The notes under the pieces were generated by a model. It searched no databases, was not told the origin of the DNA, and saw only the letters and a list, made by a program, of their open reading frames with translations. DNA of 64,000 nt, from NCBI GenBank assembly GCA_019694435.1, contig JAIBBZ010000019.1, forward strand, positions 43,450 through 107,449. Reading direction: 5' to 3'. This document shows positions 8,811 through 17,029 of this stretch, one piece after another. Every line of letters begins with the position of its first letter. The stretch's first letter is position 1. The position numbers and the translations under genes were made by a program. Origin of the DNA: Pirellulales bacterium. Lineage in GTDB: Bacteria; Planctomycetota; Planctomycetia; Pirellulales; JAEUIK01.

Positions 8811-10447
8811 ACGATCCCCAGATGACCGGCGGCGTCGGTACCCTGGCAGCGCTGGGTGTCGTGATCCTGGCCTCGATCTGGCTGGGTGCCATGGCGCAAC
8901 GGGCCGTCGAACGCGGCTCGTTTCTCAGCGGCTATTTTCTCGGCAACCGGGGGTTGGGGGCCTGGGCGATGGCGCTGACGGCCACCGTGCAAAGCGGGGG
9001 CACCTTCATGGGGTTCCCCTCGTTTGTCTATGCCCACGGCTGGATCGTCGCCCTGTGGATTGCCGGCTACATGATGGTGCCGATTACGGGCTTTGCGGTG
9101 ATTGGCAAACGCATGGCCCAGCTCTCGCGCCGCAGCGGTGCGCTGACCGTCCCCGACCTGCTGCGCGAACGCTTCGCCAGCCCCATCGTGGGCCTGGCCG
9201 CGTCGCTGTTGATCATGCTGTTTCTCTCGTTCGTCATGATCGCCCAGTTCAAGGCGGGGGCGCTGGTGATGAAGCTCTCCTGGCCGGGTACGGGCGCCAT
9301 GGCTCTGAACGAGGCCGAGGGCCAGATCGACTTGCCCTATTACATCGGGCTGGCCGTGTTCTCGCTGACCGTGATCGGCTACACGATGTTCGGCGGCTTC
9401 CTGGCTTCGGTCTGGACCGACCTGTTCCAGAGCGTGCTGATGGGGATCGGCGTGGTGATCTTGTTGGTGCTCGTCGTGCCGGCGGCCGGCGGGCTCGAAC
9501 ACGCGACGCGCGTGGCGGTCGAACATACCGGCCCGGAATACGCCTGCGGGCCTGGCTACGATCCACACCCGCAGGCCGGCGTCTCGCGGCAGTTTCTCAC
9601 GCCGGGGTTGGCCATCTCGATGTTCTGTCTGTGGGTGTTCAGCGGGGTGGGCGCGCCGGCCGGCATCGTCCGTGTCATGGCGACCCGCGACACGCAAACC
9701 TTGCGGCGCAGCGTGTTCCTGTTGTCGCTGTACAACCTGCTGATCTACCTGCCGCTGATTGCGATTTGCATTTGCGCGCGGTCCGTCATGCCCGACTTGG
9801 CCAAGAGCGACGAAGTGATTCCGCGCATGGCGCTGTGGGCGACACGCGACTTGCCGGCCGGGTCGTTCGTGGCGGGCCTGATCCTGGCTGCGCCGTTTGG
9901 CGCCGTGATGGCCACGGTCAGCTCGTACCTCGTCGTGATCAGCTCGGGACTGGTACGCGACATCTATCAGCGATTCGTGCATCACGAGGCCAACGAAGAG
10001 ACGATTCGCCGGCTGACCTATGCGACGATGATCGTCGTCGGCACGATTGCCATCGTGGCCAATATCCGCCCGGTCGAATACCTGCAAGCGATCGTCGTGT
10101 TCAGCGGCGGCGGCATGGGCGCGTCGTTCCTCGTGGCGGCGCTGATGGCCGCCTATTGGCGCCGCGCGACGGCCGCCGGCGTGTTGGCGGCCATGCTGGC
10201 CGGTGCCGGCAGCGTAATCGCGCTGACCGCCATGGGCTGGTTTCGCCCGGACCCCTTGATCGGCGCCGTGACCAAGTTTCGGCCGTACTTTTGGTGCGGC
10301 TTCGATCCGGTTGTCTGGGGATTGCTGTTCTCGCTGGCCGCGGGCGTCGTCGTGAGCATGCTGACCCGGCCCCCTGCGCCGGCACACGTGGCGCGGTTCT
10401 TCGATCGGCTCGATGCGCCTCCGTCTCCTGCTGCGAGCGACTTGTAA
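8807..10447 (+). CDS. Sodium:solute symporter family protein
   Basis: 546 aa, about thirteen membrane helices, LeuT-like SSS fold. The early segment FLSGYFLGNRGLGAWAMALT matches the SSS pattern of a glycine-rich loop followed by the helix where Na+ binds. Position after a YhdT-like gene suggests a PanF-type carrier, but the substrate is not fixed by sequence alone. The start overlaps the upstream stop (ATGA) and the stop overlaps the next start by one base (TAATG), so three transporter genes are probably co-translated. An insert around residues 235-265 (rich in Gly, Pro, His and Tyr) is a soluble loop. Confidence 0.85.
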   Translation: MNDPQMTGGVGTLAALGVVILASIWLGAMAQRAVERGSFLSGYFLGNRGLGAWAMALTATVQSGGTFMGFPSFVYAHGWIVALWIAGYMMVPITGFAVIGKRMAQLSRRSGALTVPDLLRERFASPIVGLAASLLIMLFLSFVMIAQFKAGALVMKLSWPGTGAMALNEAEGQIDLPYYIGLAVFSLTVIGYTMFGGFLASVWTDLFQSVLMGIGVVILLVLVVPAAGGLEHATRVAVEHTGPEYACGPGYDPHPQAGVSRQFLTPGLAISMFCLWVFSGVGAPAGIVRVMATRDTQTLRRSVFLLSLYNLLIYLPLIAICICARSVMPDLAKSDEVIPRMALWATRDLPAGSFVAGLILAAPFGAVMATVSSYLVVISSGLVRDIYQRFVHHEANEETIRRLTYATMIVVGTIAIVANIRPVEYLQAIVVFSGGGMGASFLVAALMAAYWRRATAAGVLAAMLAGAGSVIALTAMGWFRPDPLIGAVTKFRPYFWCGFDPVVWGLLFSLAAGVVVSMLTRPPAPAHVARFFDRLDAPPSPAASDL

Positions 10448-11964
10448 TGCGCACCACTTCGGCTGAGGGCCCGGCGGCGAACGCGTTTGGCAAATGGATG
10501 GCCCTGCTGGCGGCGCTGTTGGGCTGGATGTTCGACGGTCTCGAAATGGGGCTGTTTCCGCTGGTCGCCAAGCCGGCGCTCGGTGAACTGCTCGGCGACG
10601 ACAGTCCCGAACGCGTCGGTTTTTGGCTCAGCGGCGTGACCGCGGCCTTCTTGATCGGCGCGGCGACGGGCGGAGTCCTGTTCGGCTGGCTGGGTGATCG
10701 CTGGGGGCGTGTGCGGGCCATGATGGCCAGCGTGTTGGTCTACGCCTTGTTTACCGGGGCCTGTGCCTTCGCGCAGTCGCCCGAACAACTCGCGGCCATT
10801 CGCTTTGGAGCTGCCCTGGGGATGGGCGGCGAGTGGGCCCTGGGCGTGGCGCTGGTGATGGAAGTCTGGCAGGTGCAATCGCGCGGGCTCTTGGCCGGGT
10901 TGATCGGCGCCGCGGCGAACGTGGGCTACTTGTTGATCGCCTTCGTCGGCCTGCAACTGACGCCCGTGCTGGGCAGTCTGCACGACGGTCTGCTCGATCT
11001 GGGTGTCTCGACGGCCTGGGCCGAGACGCTGACGGCGCATTCCGGTTGGCGATTGCTGATGCTCATCGGCGCTACACCGGCGCTGCTGACCGCGTTCATC
11101 CGCGTGTTTGTGCCCGAATCGGAGCAGTGGCTGCGCGACCAGGGGCAGGGACTGGTTTCCCATTGGTCGTCGCGCGATTTACTGGCCGTGGGTTTGGGAG
11201 CGTTAGGTCCCGGCTTGATCGTCTATCTCTGGGCGACCGAACGAAGCCTGGTCGTACAGGTCGTGGGCATCGTGGTGGGACTGGCCGTGGCGCTGGCGGG
11301 CTATATGTACCCTGTCTTGCGATTCGTCCAGCGCGGCGATGCGGTCGGCAACGGCACGGCCATCGCCCGAGAGACGATCACGCGGATGCTGATCGGGGCG
11401 CTGTTGGCGAGCATCGCGCTGCTGGGCACTTGGGGCGCCATTCAATTCGCCCCATCGTGGGCCGCGCAGTTGACGGCCGATCAAGATACGCAGGCGCAAG
11501 GGGCAGCGCGGGCCTGGACGCAGATCTGGTCGAGTTGCGGCGCCGTGGTGGGCACGATCTTGGGGGCCCTGGCGGGCGACTGGCTGGGCCGGCGGCGCAC
11601 CTACTCGCTGCTGTGCGCCCTGTCGCTGGTGGCGAGCCTGACGTTCTACCAATTCAACGACGCGTACACGTCGCGCTTCTTGGGCATGATGTTCCTGGCC
11701 GGGATGTGCACGGCGTCGTTCTACGGCTGGTTGCCGCTGTACCTGCCCGAGTTGTTCCGCACGCGCGTGCGCGCCACGGGGCAAGGTTTTTGCTTCAACT
11801 TTGGCCGCATCATCGCCGCGGTCGGGGCGCTGCAGACCGGTTCGCTGATGGGCAAACAGTGGTCCTATTCCGATGCCTGTTCGGCCATCAGCCTGATTTA
11901 CGTCGTGGGCATGTTTGTCGTCTGGCTGGCACCCGAAACCCACGGCCGACCGCTGCCGGATTGA
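10447..11964 (+). CDS. Major facilitator superfamily transporter (operon partner)
   Basis: 505 aa, about twelve helices. Helix 1 contains GWMFDGLEMGLFPL, related to GWLFDTMDQQLFAL in the MFS protein at 5477, and the following loop has GDRWGRVRAM, MFS motif A. The C-terminus ends APETHGRPLPD, again like the other protein. It is longer in the central loop and helices 7-8. It begins one base inside the stop codon of the sodium symporter, so both are made from one transcript. Two unrelated carriers in one operon may serve alternate coupling ions for one substrate class, but this is inference. Confidence 0.85.
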   Translation: MRTTSAEGPAANAFGKWMALLAALLGWMFDGLEMGLFPLVAKPALGELLGDDSPERVGFWLSGVTAAFLIGAATGGVLFGWLGDRWGRVRAMMASVLVYALFTGACAFAQSPEQLAAIRFGAALGMGGEWALGVALVMEVWQVQSRGLLAGLIGAAANVGYLLIAFVGLQLTPVLGSLHDGLLDLGVSTAWAETLTAHSGWRLLMLIGATPALLTAFIRVFVPESEQWLRDQGQGLVSHWSSRDLLAVGLGALGPGLIVYLWATERSLVVQVVGIVVGLAVALAGYMYPVLRFVQRGDAVGNGTAIARETITRMLIGALLASIALLGTWGAIQFAPSWAAQLTADQDTQAQGAARAWTQIWSSCGAVVGTILGALAGDWLGRRRTYSLLCALSLVASLTFYQFNDAYTSRFLGMMFLAGMCTASFYGWLPLYLPELFRTRVRATGQGFCFNFGRIIAAVGALQTGSLMGKQWSYSDACSAISLIYVVGMFVVWLAPETHGRPLPD

Positions 11965-12014
11965 CGTCGCGGATCGTCCTTTTCACTGGCGCAGTCGCCG
12001 CGGCCTGTGAGCGT

Positions 12015-12788
12015 TTAGAAGACCCGCTCGAGGAACTGACGCGTGCGCTCGGTTTGCGGGTGATCGAGCACTTCGCCGGGCGGGCCGGCTTCGATGATCT
12101 GACCGCCCGCCAGCACCACGACCCGGTCGGCCGCGCGGCGGGCAAACCCGATCTCATGAGTCACCATCAGCAGCGAGATTCCCTGCTCGCGCAACGCCAG
12201 CAGTACGTCGAGCACTTCGCCTTTAAGCTCCGGATCGAGGCTGCTGGTGATCTCGTCGCACAGCAGTCCTTGGGGCTGCATGGCCAAGGCCCGGGCGATG
12301 GCGACACGCTGTTTCTGCCCGCCCGAAAGCTGCGCCGGATAGGCCGTGGCCCGATCGGCCAGACCCACGCGCTCCAAGAGCGCCAGCCCGCGCTCGCGGG
12401 CCGCGCGCGCGTCGAGGCCGAGCACATAGCGCGGGGCGGCGGTCACGTTGTCCAGCGCCGTCAGATGGGGAAACAACTGGAAGTCCTGAAAGATCATGCC
12501 CACCAGCAGCCGCGCCGCCCGGACTGCGTCGGACGGGGGCTCCTTGCCCGCGGTAAACACGTGCGGGCCGACTTCGATGCTGCCGGCGTCGAAACGGTGC
12601 AGCGCCGTGATGCAGCGCAGGAGAGTCGACTTGCCGCCGCCGCTGGGCCCTATGATGGTGACCGTCTCGCCGCGCGCCACGTCGAGCGAGACGCCGTCGA
12701 GAATCGAGCGCGAACCATAACGCTTGGCCACCTCGCACAAGCGCAGCAGCGGCTGCCGGTCATCGGGCTGCGCAGGTGTGGGCGTCAT
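12015..12788 (-). CDS. Polar amino-acid ABC transporter ATP-binding protein
   Basis: 257 aa. All nucleotide-binding motifs are intact: Walker A GPSGGGKST, Q-loop FQDFQLFPH, signature LSGGQKQRVAIARAL, Walker B LLCDEITSSLDPE and switch His in MVTHEIGF. The GlnQ/HisP-like pattern, together with the fused binding protein-permease just upstream, marks it as the ATPase of an amino-acid importer. The start (12786-12788) overlaps the stop of the upstream gene in an ATGA arrangement. It converges on the MFS gene that ends 50 bp away. An open frame continues upstream of the start but is only a shadow of the neighbouring gene. Confidence 0.9.
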   Translation of the reverse strand: MTPTPAQPDDRQPLLRLCEVAKRYGSRSILDGVSLDVARGETVTIIGPSGGGKSTLLRCITALHRFDAGSIEVGPHVFTAGKEPPSDAVRAARLLVGMIFQDFQLFPHLTALDNVTAAPRYVLGLDARAARERGLALLERVGLADRATAYPAQLSGGQKQRVAIARALAMQPQGLLCDEITSSLDPELKGEVLDVLLALREQGISLLMVTHEIGFARRAADRVVVLAGGQIIEAGPPGEVLDHPQTERTRQFLERVF

Positions 12789-14371
12789 GCGTTGCCTCCG
12801 TGCCAGCGCTGCTCCAAGTAGCGCGACAGGTACCCCAACGGAATCGACATGGCCAGATAGAGCGCGGCCGTCAGCAACCCCAGCTCGACGAACTTCAAGC
12901 TGCTCCGCGCCAGGATCAGGTACTCCTTGGTCAGTTCGTGCACGGCAATCACGCTGACCAGGCTCGTTTCCTTGAACAGCGCGACGAAATCGTTGGTCAT
13001 CGGGCCTGCGGCCATGCGCATGGCCTGCGGCAAGATCACGCGAAAGAACACGGTCGTGTCGGCCATTCCCAGCGAACGGCCCGCCTCCCATTGGCCGCGC
13101 GGGACGTTCAGCAGCGAGGTGCGATAGATCTGGGCCTCGTAGGCTGCATAGTTCATGCCGAGCCCCAGAATGGCGGTCGCCACGGCCGGCAGTTGCAAAC
13201 CGTAGCTTGCCAGTCCGAAGTAGAGAAAGAACAGCAGCATCAGCAGCGGGATGCCGCGGAAGATCTCGACATAGGCCAGCGCCAGTCCGCGCACGATCTT
13301 GGGGCCATAGAGCCCCGCGGAACACACGAGCAACCCCAGCAACATGGCAAACGCCATACTCGCCGCGCTCAACAACACGGTCATGCCGGCCGCGCTGATC
13401 AGCGTCGGCGCATAATCGCGAAAGGTCCAACTCTGCGCCGAAGCGGCGATGATGTTGATGTCGACCGGCGGTGGCGCGGTGTCCGGCGCCGGACCCAGAG
13501 CGAGCGTCTGCGGATCGAAGCCCAATCCGGCCAGTTCCGCTGCGCGCTGCGGCGGCGCGGCGAGGCCGGCTTGGGCCGCGTTGAGGAGATGCCAGCGGCG
13601 ATAGATCTCGGCCAGCCGGCCGGAGGTCATCAACGCCGAGAGTTCGTCGTCGATCGCGTCGGTCAGCCCGCTGTCGTCCTGGCGGAAGGCCAACCCGTAA
13701 TGGCCCGGCTCGCCCACGGTGCCGGCCGAACGAAGCTTGGGATTGGTATACGCATAGTAGGCCGTGATCGGCGTGTCGAGCACGACGGCGTCGACGCGCC
13801 CCAGCTCCAGGTCGAGAAACGGTTCGACCTGTCCGTCGAACGAGGTGATCTGGCGCACGCCCGCGCGCGTCAGCAATCGCTCGGCCGCGGTGCCTGCCAT
13901 CGTGCCGACCGGCGACTGGCGACAATCGTCGAGCGTGCGAATGCGCCGCTCGTCGGCACGCACGATCAGCTCTTCCTGATACACGTAATAGGGGCGCGAA
14001 AAGCGCACCGCGGCACGGGCTTCGGGCGTGATCTCCAGGCCGCTGGCGATCAGGTCGAAATCGCCCTTCTGTAGCCCGGGGATGAGGCTGACCCATTCGT
14101 ATTGCACGAATTGGGCGTGCACGGCGCGGCCGATGCGCTGCGAGAGCCGTTCGGCCAGGGCTTCGACCAGCTCGACCTCGAAGCCGATGACGCGATCGGG
14201 TCGCTCGGGATCGCGGACCTGGAAGGGAGCGCCGCCTTCGGCGTCGCCGCCCCAACGCAGCGTGCCGTGGGATAATCGGTCCGCCAGGGGGGCGATCTGC
14301 GGCTGCGCTCGCGCCCTCGCCGGCAACACCGCGAGCAGCACGCAGATCAGCGGCCAGACCAGGTGTTTCAT
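12785..14371 (-). CDS. Fused substrate-binding protein / permease of an amino-acid ABC importer
   Basis: 528 aa combining two functions. After a signal peptide (MKHLVWPL...ARAQ) comes a periplasmic type-II solute-binding domain (residues about 30-265) with motifs such as VIGFEVELVEALAERL and FDLIASGLEITPEA. A Pro-rich linker follows. The C-terminal half is a HisM/GlnP-type permease with about five helices and the EAQIYRTSLL/GQWEAGRSLGM coupling-helix region. Such fusions dock the receptor to the channel as in GlnPQ systems. The start at 14371 follows GGAGAGGA; an upstream in-frame start would bury the signal peptide. The substrate is probably a polar amino acid. Confidence 0.9.
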   Translation of the reverse strand: MKHLVWPLICVLLAVLPARARAQPQIAPLADRLSHGTLRWGGDAEGGAPFQVRDPERPDRVIGFEVELVEALAERLSQRIGRAVHAQFVQYEWVSLIPGLQKGDFDLIASGLEITPEARAAVRFSRPYYVYQEELIVRADERRIRTLDDCRQSPVGTMAGTAAERLLTRAGVRQITSFDGQVEPFLDLELGRVDAVVLDTPITAYYAYTNPKLRSAGTVGEPGHYGLAFRQDDSGLTDAIDDELSALMTSGRLAEIYRRWHLLNAAQAGLAAPPQRAAELAGLGFDPQTLALGPAPDTAPPPVDINIIAASAQSWTFRDYAPTLISAAGMTVLLSAASMAFAMLLGLLVCSAGLYGPKIVRGLALAYVEIFRGIPLLMLLFFLYFGLASYGLQLPAVATAILGLGMNYAAYEAQIYRTSLLNVPRGQWEAGRSLGMADTTVFFRVILPQAMRMAAGPMTNDFVALFKETSLVSVIAVHELTKEYLILARSSLKFVELGLLTAALYLAMSIPLGYLSRYLEQRWHGGNA

Positions 14372-14551
14372 GCGCCGAGTCCTCTCCGGGGGGCGGCAGC
14401 CACCTTGCGGCGCCGCACGATAGCGCAATCGCCACACTAGGAAGGTACACTACCAACGTTCCTGGGGGGAACCGCATCCGTGCCGGCGCTCGCCCCGACA
14501 GAATGCAACCTGACCATCCTTGATCCCTCGAAGTTCACCTGAGGTGTCCCG

Positions 14552-15274
14552 ATGCAACGTCTCGTGGAGTCCGCAGTCGACCGCCGCCGCTTCTTGCAAG
14601 GTGCCGCCGTTGTGACGGCCGCGGCCGCATGGCCCAACGTCTGGAGCAAGGTCGCACTGGCGGCCGACACGAAGCACAGCCTGCCTCCCCTGCCCTATCC
14701 ATATGACGCGCTGGAGCCGCACATCGACGCCCGGACCATGGAGATCCACCACGACAAGCACCATCAGGCGTATGTCGACAATTTGAACAAGGCCCTCGAC
14801 GGCCACCCCGACCTTGCCAAGCTGCCGGTCGACGAGCTGCTGGCCGATTTGAGCAAGGTGCCCGAGGCGATCCGGATGGCCGTGCGCAACAACGGCGGAG
14901 GGCACGCCAACCACACGCTGTTCTGGACGCTGATGTCGAAGCAGGGCGGCGGCGAACCGAAGGGCAAGTTGGCCGACGCGATCAAGGAATCCTTGGGCGG
15001 TTTCGCCAAGTTCAAGGAAGATTTTACGAAGGCGGCCATGACGCGGTTCGGCAGCGGCTGGGCGTGGCTCGTGGCCGGCAACGGCAAACTGGAAATCATC
15101 AGCACCGCCAACCAAGACACTCCGGTGAGCGAAGGCAAGCTGCCACTCCTGGGCTTGGACGTGTGGGAACACGCGTATTACCTCAAGTACCAGAATCGCA
15201 GGGCCGACTATGTGGCCGCCTGGTGGAACGTGGTGAATTGGGACGCGGTGTCCGAACGGTACAAGTCGGTCTAG
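14552..15274 (+). CDS. Fe/Mn superoxide dismutase with a Tat signal
   Basis: 240 aa. The enzyme converts superoxide to oxygen and peroxide. The metal ligands are recognisable: His57 in [13 protein letters not shown], the His of NHTLFW, and Asp and His of LDVWEHAYY. Before the catalytic domain is a 38-residue leader with RRRFLQG (residues 11-17) and an Ala-rich hydrophobic stretch ending ALAAD, which fits a twin-arginine export signal. The enzyme would then act in the periplasm, which is unusual for this mostly cytosolic family. GAGGTG precedes the ATG. Fe or Mn preference was not resolved. It is divergent from the amino-acid ABC genes. Confidence 0.92.
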   Translation: MQRLVESAVDRRRFLQGAAVVTAAAAWPNVWSKVALAADTKHSLPPLPYPYDALEPHIDARTMEIHHDKHHQAYVDNLNKALDGHPDLAKLPVDELLADLSKVPEAIRMAVRNNGGGHANHTLFWTLMSKQGGGEPKGKLADAIKESLGGFAKFKEDFTKAAMTRFGSGWAWLVAGNGKLEIISTANQDTPVSEGKLPLLGLDVWEHAYYLKYQNRRADYVAAWWNVVNWDAVSERYKSV

Positions 15275-15419
15275 TTCGGGTTGACTTGCCCCCACGCAAG
15301 CCACTGAAATTGGGTTTTCGTATCGGCCGTTTCTGCTGCCTGCCCGCAATCGAGGCGATGAGTCGAGCACCGTGGCTTCCGGTCGTTCAGGGCGAACCGC
15401 TGAGCGTTTGCTTCCAACC

Positions 15420-16871
15420 ATGCCAGCAGGCACGCGCCGCGCGAGCGCCGGCATGATCTTGCACGCAAGCGTCGCTGCGCTGATCGTTCTGGCGTGCCTC
15501 GGTCGCGTCGAGGTGTTGAACGCGGCAGCGCCTCGGCCCTTGAATGTCGTGGTCATCTTGATCGACGATTTGGGCTGGCGCGACGTCGGCTACAACGGTA
15601 GCCGTTTCTATGAAACACCCAACATCGACGCCCTTGCCCAGCAAGGGGCGGTGTTCAACTGGGCGTATGCGGCCGCGCCGCTTTGCTCGCCGACGCGAGC
15701 CGCGCTGCTGACAGGCAAGTCTCCGGCACGGCTCCAGCTTACGGCTGCCATCGGGGCTCCGGAGCAGAAACCGCGTGCGGTCGAACTGGATGACGGCCGA
15801 CGCCTGATGCAGGCCCCCACGCGCGACGCCTTAGCTTTTACCGAGACGACCTTGGCCCAGCGGCTCGAGGCCGCCGATTATGCAACGGGGTTGATCGGCA
15901 AATGGCACTTGGGCTCCGGCCAGCGTTCGCCGAGTAATTCCGGTTTTCTGCTGAATATCGGGGGGAACTACTCGTCCCACCCCTTGCGGTATTTCTCTCC
16001 TTACTTCAACGAAACCATTCAAGACGGTCCCAAGGGCGAGTATCTCACCGATCGCCTGACCGACGAAGCGATTGGTTTTCTGCGCAGGAACAAGGATAAG
16101 CCGTTTTTCCTGTATTTATCTCACTACGCCGTGCACTTTCCTTGGGAAGCTAAGCCTGATTTGGTTGCCCGATTTCGCGACCGCGTGCGCGCCGACGAAC
16201 CGCAGAACAATCCCGTCTATGCCGGGATGGTGGCCAGCGTGGACGAAAGCGTCGGGCGGGTTTGGGCAGCCCTGCGTGAGCTCCAGTTGTTGGAGACGAC
16301 GGCGATCATCCTGACCTCCGACAATGGCGGCGTCACGCGGTTCAACGGTAGCCAATACCCGCACACGGCCTATCCCCCGCCGCTTGGGACGGCGATCACT
16401 TCGAATCTTCCGCTGCGTGGCGGCAAGGGGAATCTGTACGAAGGTGGGTTGCGGGTGCCGCTCGTCGTGCACTGGCCGGGGGTCACGCGAGCCGGAACCG
16501 AGTATGAGCTGCCCGTCGTCACGATGGACCTTTATCCGACGATCCTCAGGATGGCGAACGTGAGCCCCCGTCCTGGCGAATCGCCGGATGGCAAAAGCCT
16601 GGAACCGCTGTTCTTCGGCGCGAGCACCCTGTCACGCGAAACGCTCTGCTTTCACCTGCCGAATGGGAATCGACCGGCTTCGGCAATGCGGCAGGGGCGA
16701 TACAAGCTGATTCATTGGTACGAAGGCTTGGACGAGCTGTTCGACTTGACGTCGGACGTCGGCGAACGCACCAATCTCGCCGCGCAGGAGCCCGAGCGGG
16801 TGGTCCAAATGCGCGAAGAATGCTTGCGGCAGCTGCGCGACCAAGGCGCCGCTTTTCCAACGATTCGCTGA
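15420..16871 (+). CDS. Sulfatase (arylsulfatase family, formylglycine type)
   Basis: 483 aa. After a signal peptide the protein has ILIDDLGWRDVGYNG, which supplies the first metal-binding Asp pair, then CSPTRAALLTGK at residue 89, the C-x-P-T-R sequence in which Cys is converted to formylglycine, and GKWHLG further on. SDNGG provides later metal ligands. It should hydrolyse sulfate esters of carbohydrates outside the cytoplasm; planctomycetes carry many such enzymes for sulfated polysaccharides. The activating formylglycine enzyme is not in the window. The ATG at 15420 was preferred to a GTG at 15372, which adds 16 residues; an ATG at 15453 is also possible. Confidence 0.92.
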   Translation: MPAGTRRASAGMILHASVAALIVLACLGRVEVLNAAAPRPLNVVVILIDDLGWRDVGYNGSRFYETPNIDALAQQGAVFNWAYAAAPLCSPTRAALLTGKSPARLQLTAAIGAPEQKPRAVELDDGRRLMQAPTRDALAFTETTLAQRLEAADYATGLIGKWHLGSGQRSPSNSGFLLNIGGNYSSHPLRYFSPYFNETIQDGPKGEYLTDRLTDEAIGFLRRNKDKPFFLYLSHYAVHFPWEAKPDLVARFRDRVRADEPQNNPVYAGMVASVDESVGRVWAALRELQLLETTAIILTSDNGGVTRFNGSQYPHTAYPPPLGTAITSNLPLRGGKGNLYEGGLRVPLVVHWPGVTRAGTEYELPVVTMDLYPTILRMANVSPRPGESPDGKSLEPLFFGASTLSRETLCFHLPNGNRPASAMRQGRYKLIHWYEGLDELFDLTSDVGERTNLAAQEPERVVQMREECLRQLRDQGAAFPTIR

Positions 16872-17029
16872 GTTTGGTCCCAGCCCCGGGGTCGCGGCCC
16901 GTCGAGAGGGCCTTTCGCGAGGGGCGTTGGCCCCGTAGATTGAGGCCTCGTCCAGGCGGATGACGTCGAGCGGCGCCGGCTGCGCCTGCGCGCTCTGCCA
17001 AGCAGGGAAGTCACCACCGTCGAGAGGCC

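Noticed and set aside
9055..10446. Upstream in-frame extension of the second MFS gene
   Set aside because: It overlaps the sodium symporter in another frame and shows no membrane helices; the start at 10447 is coupled to the previous stop.
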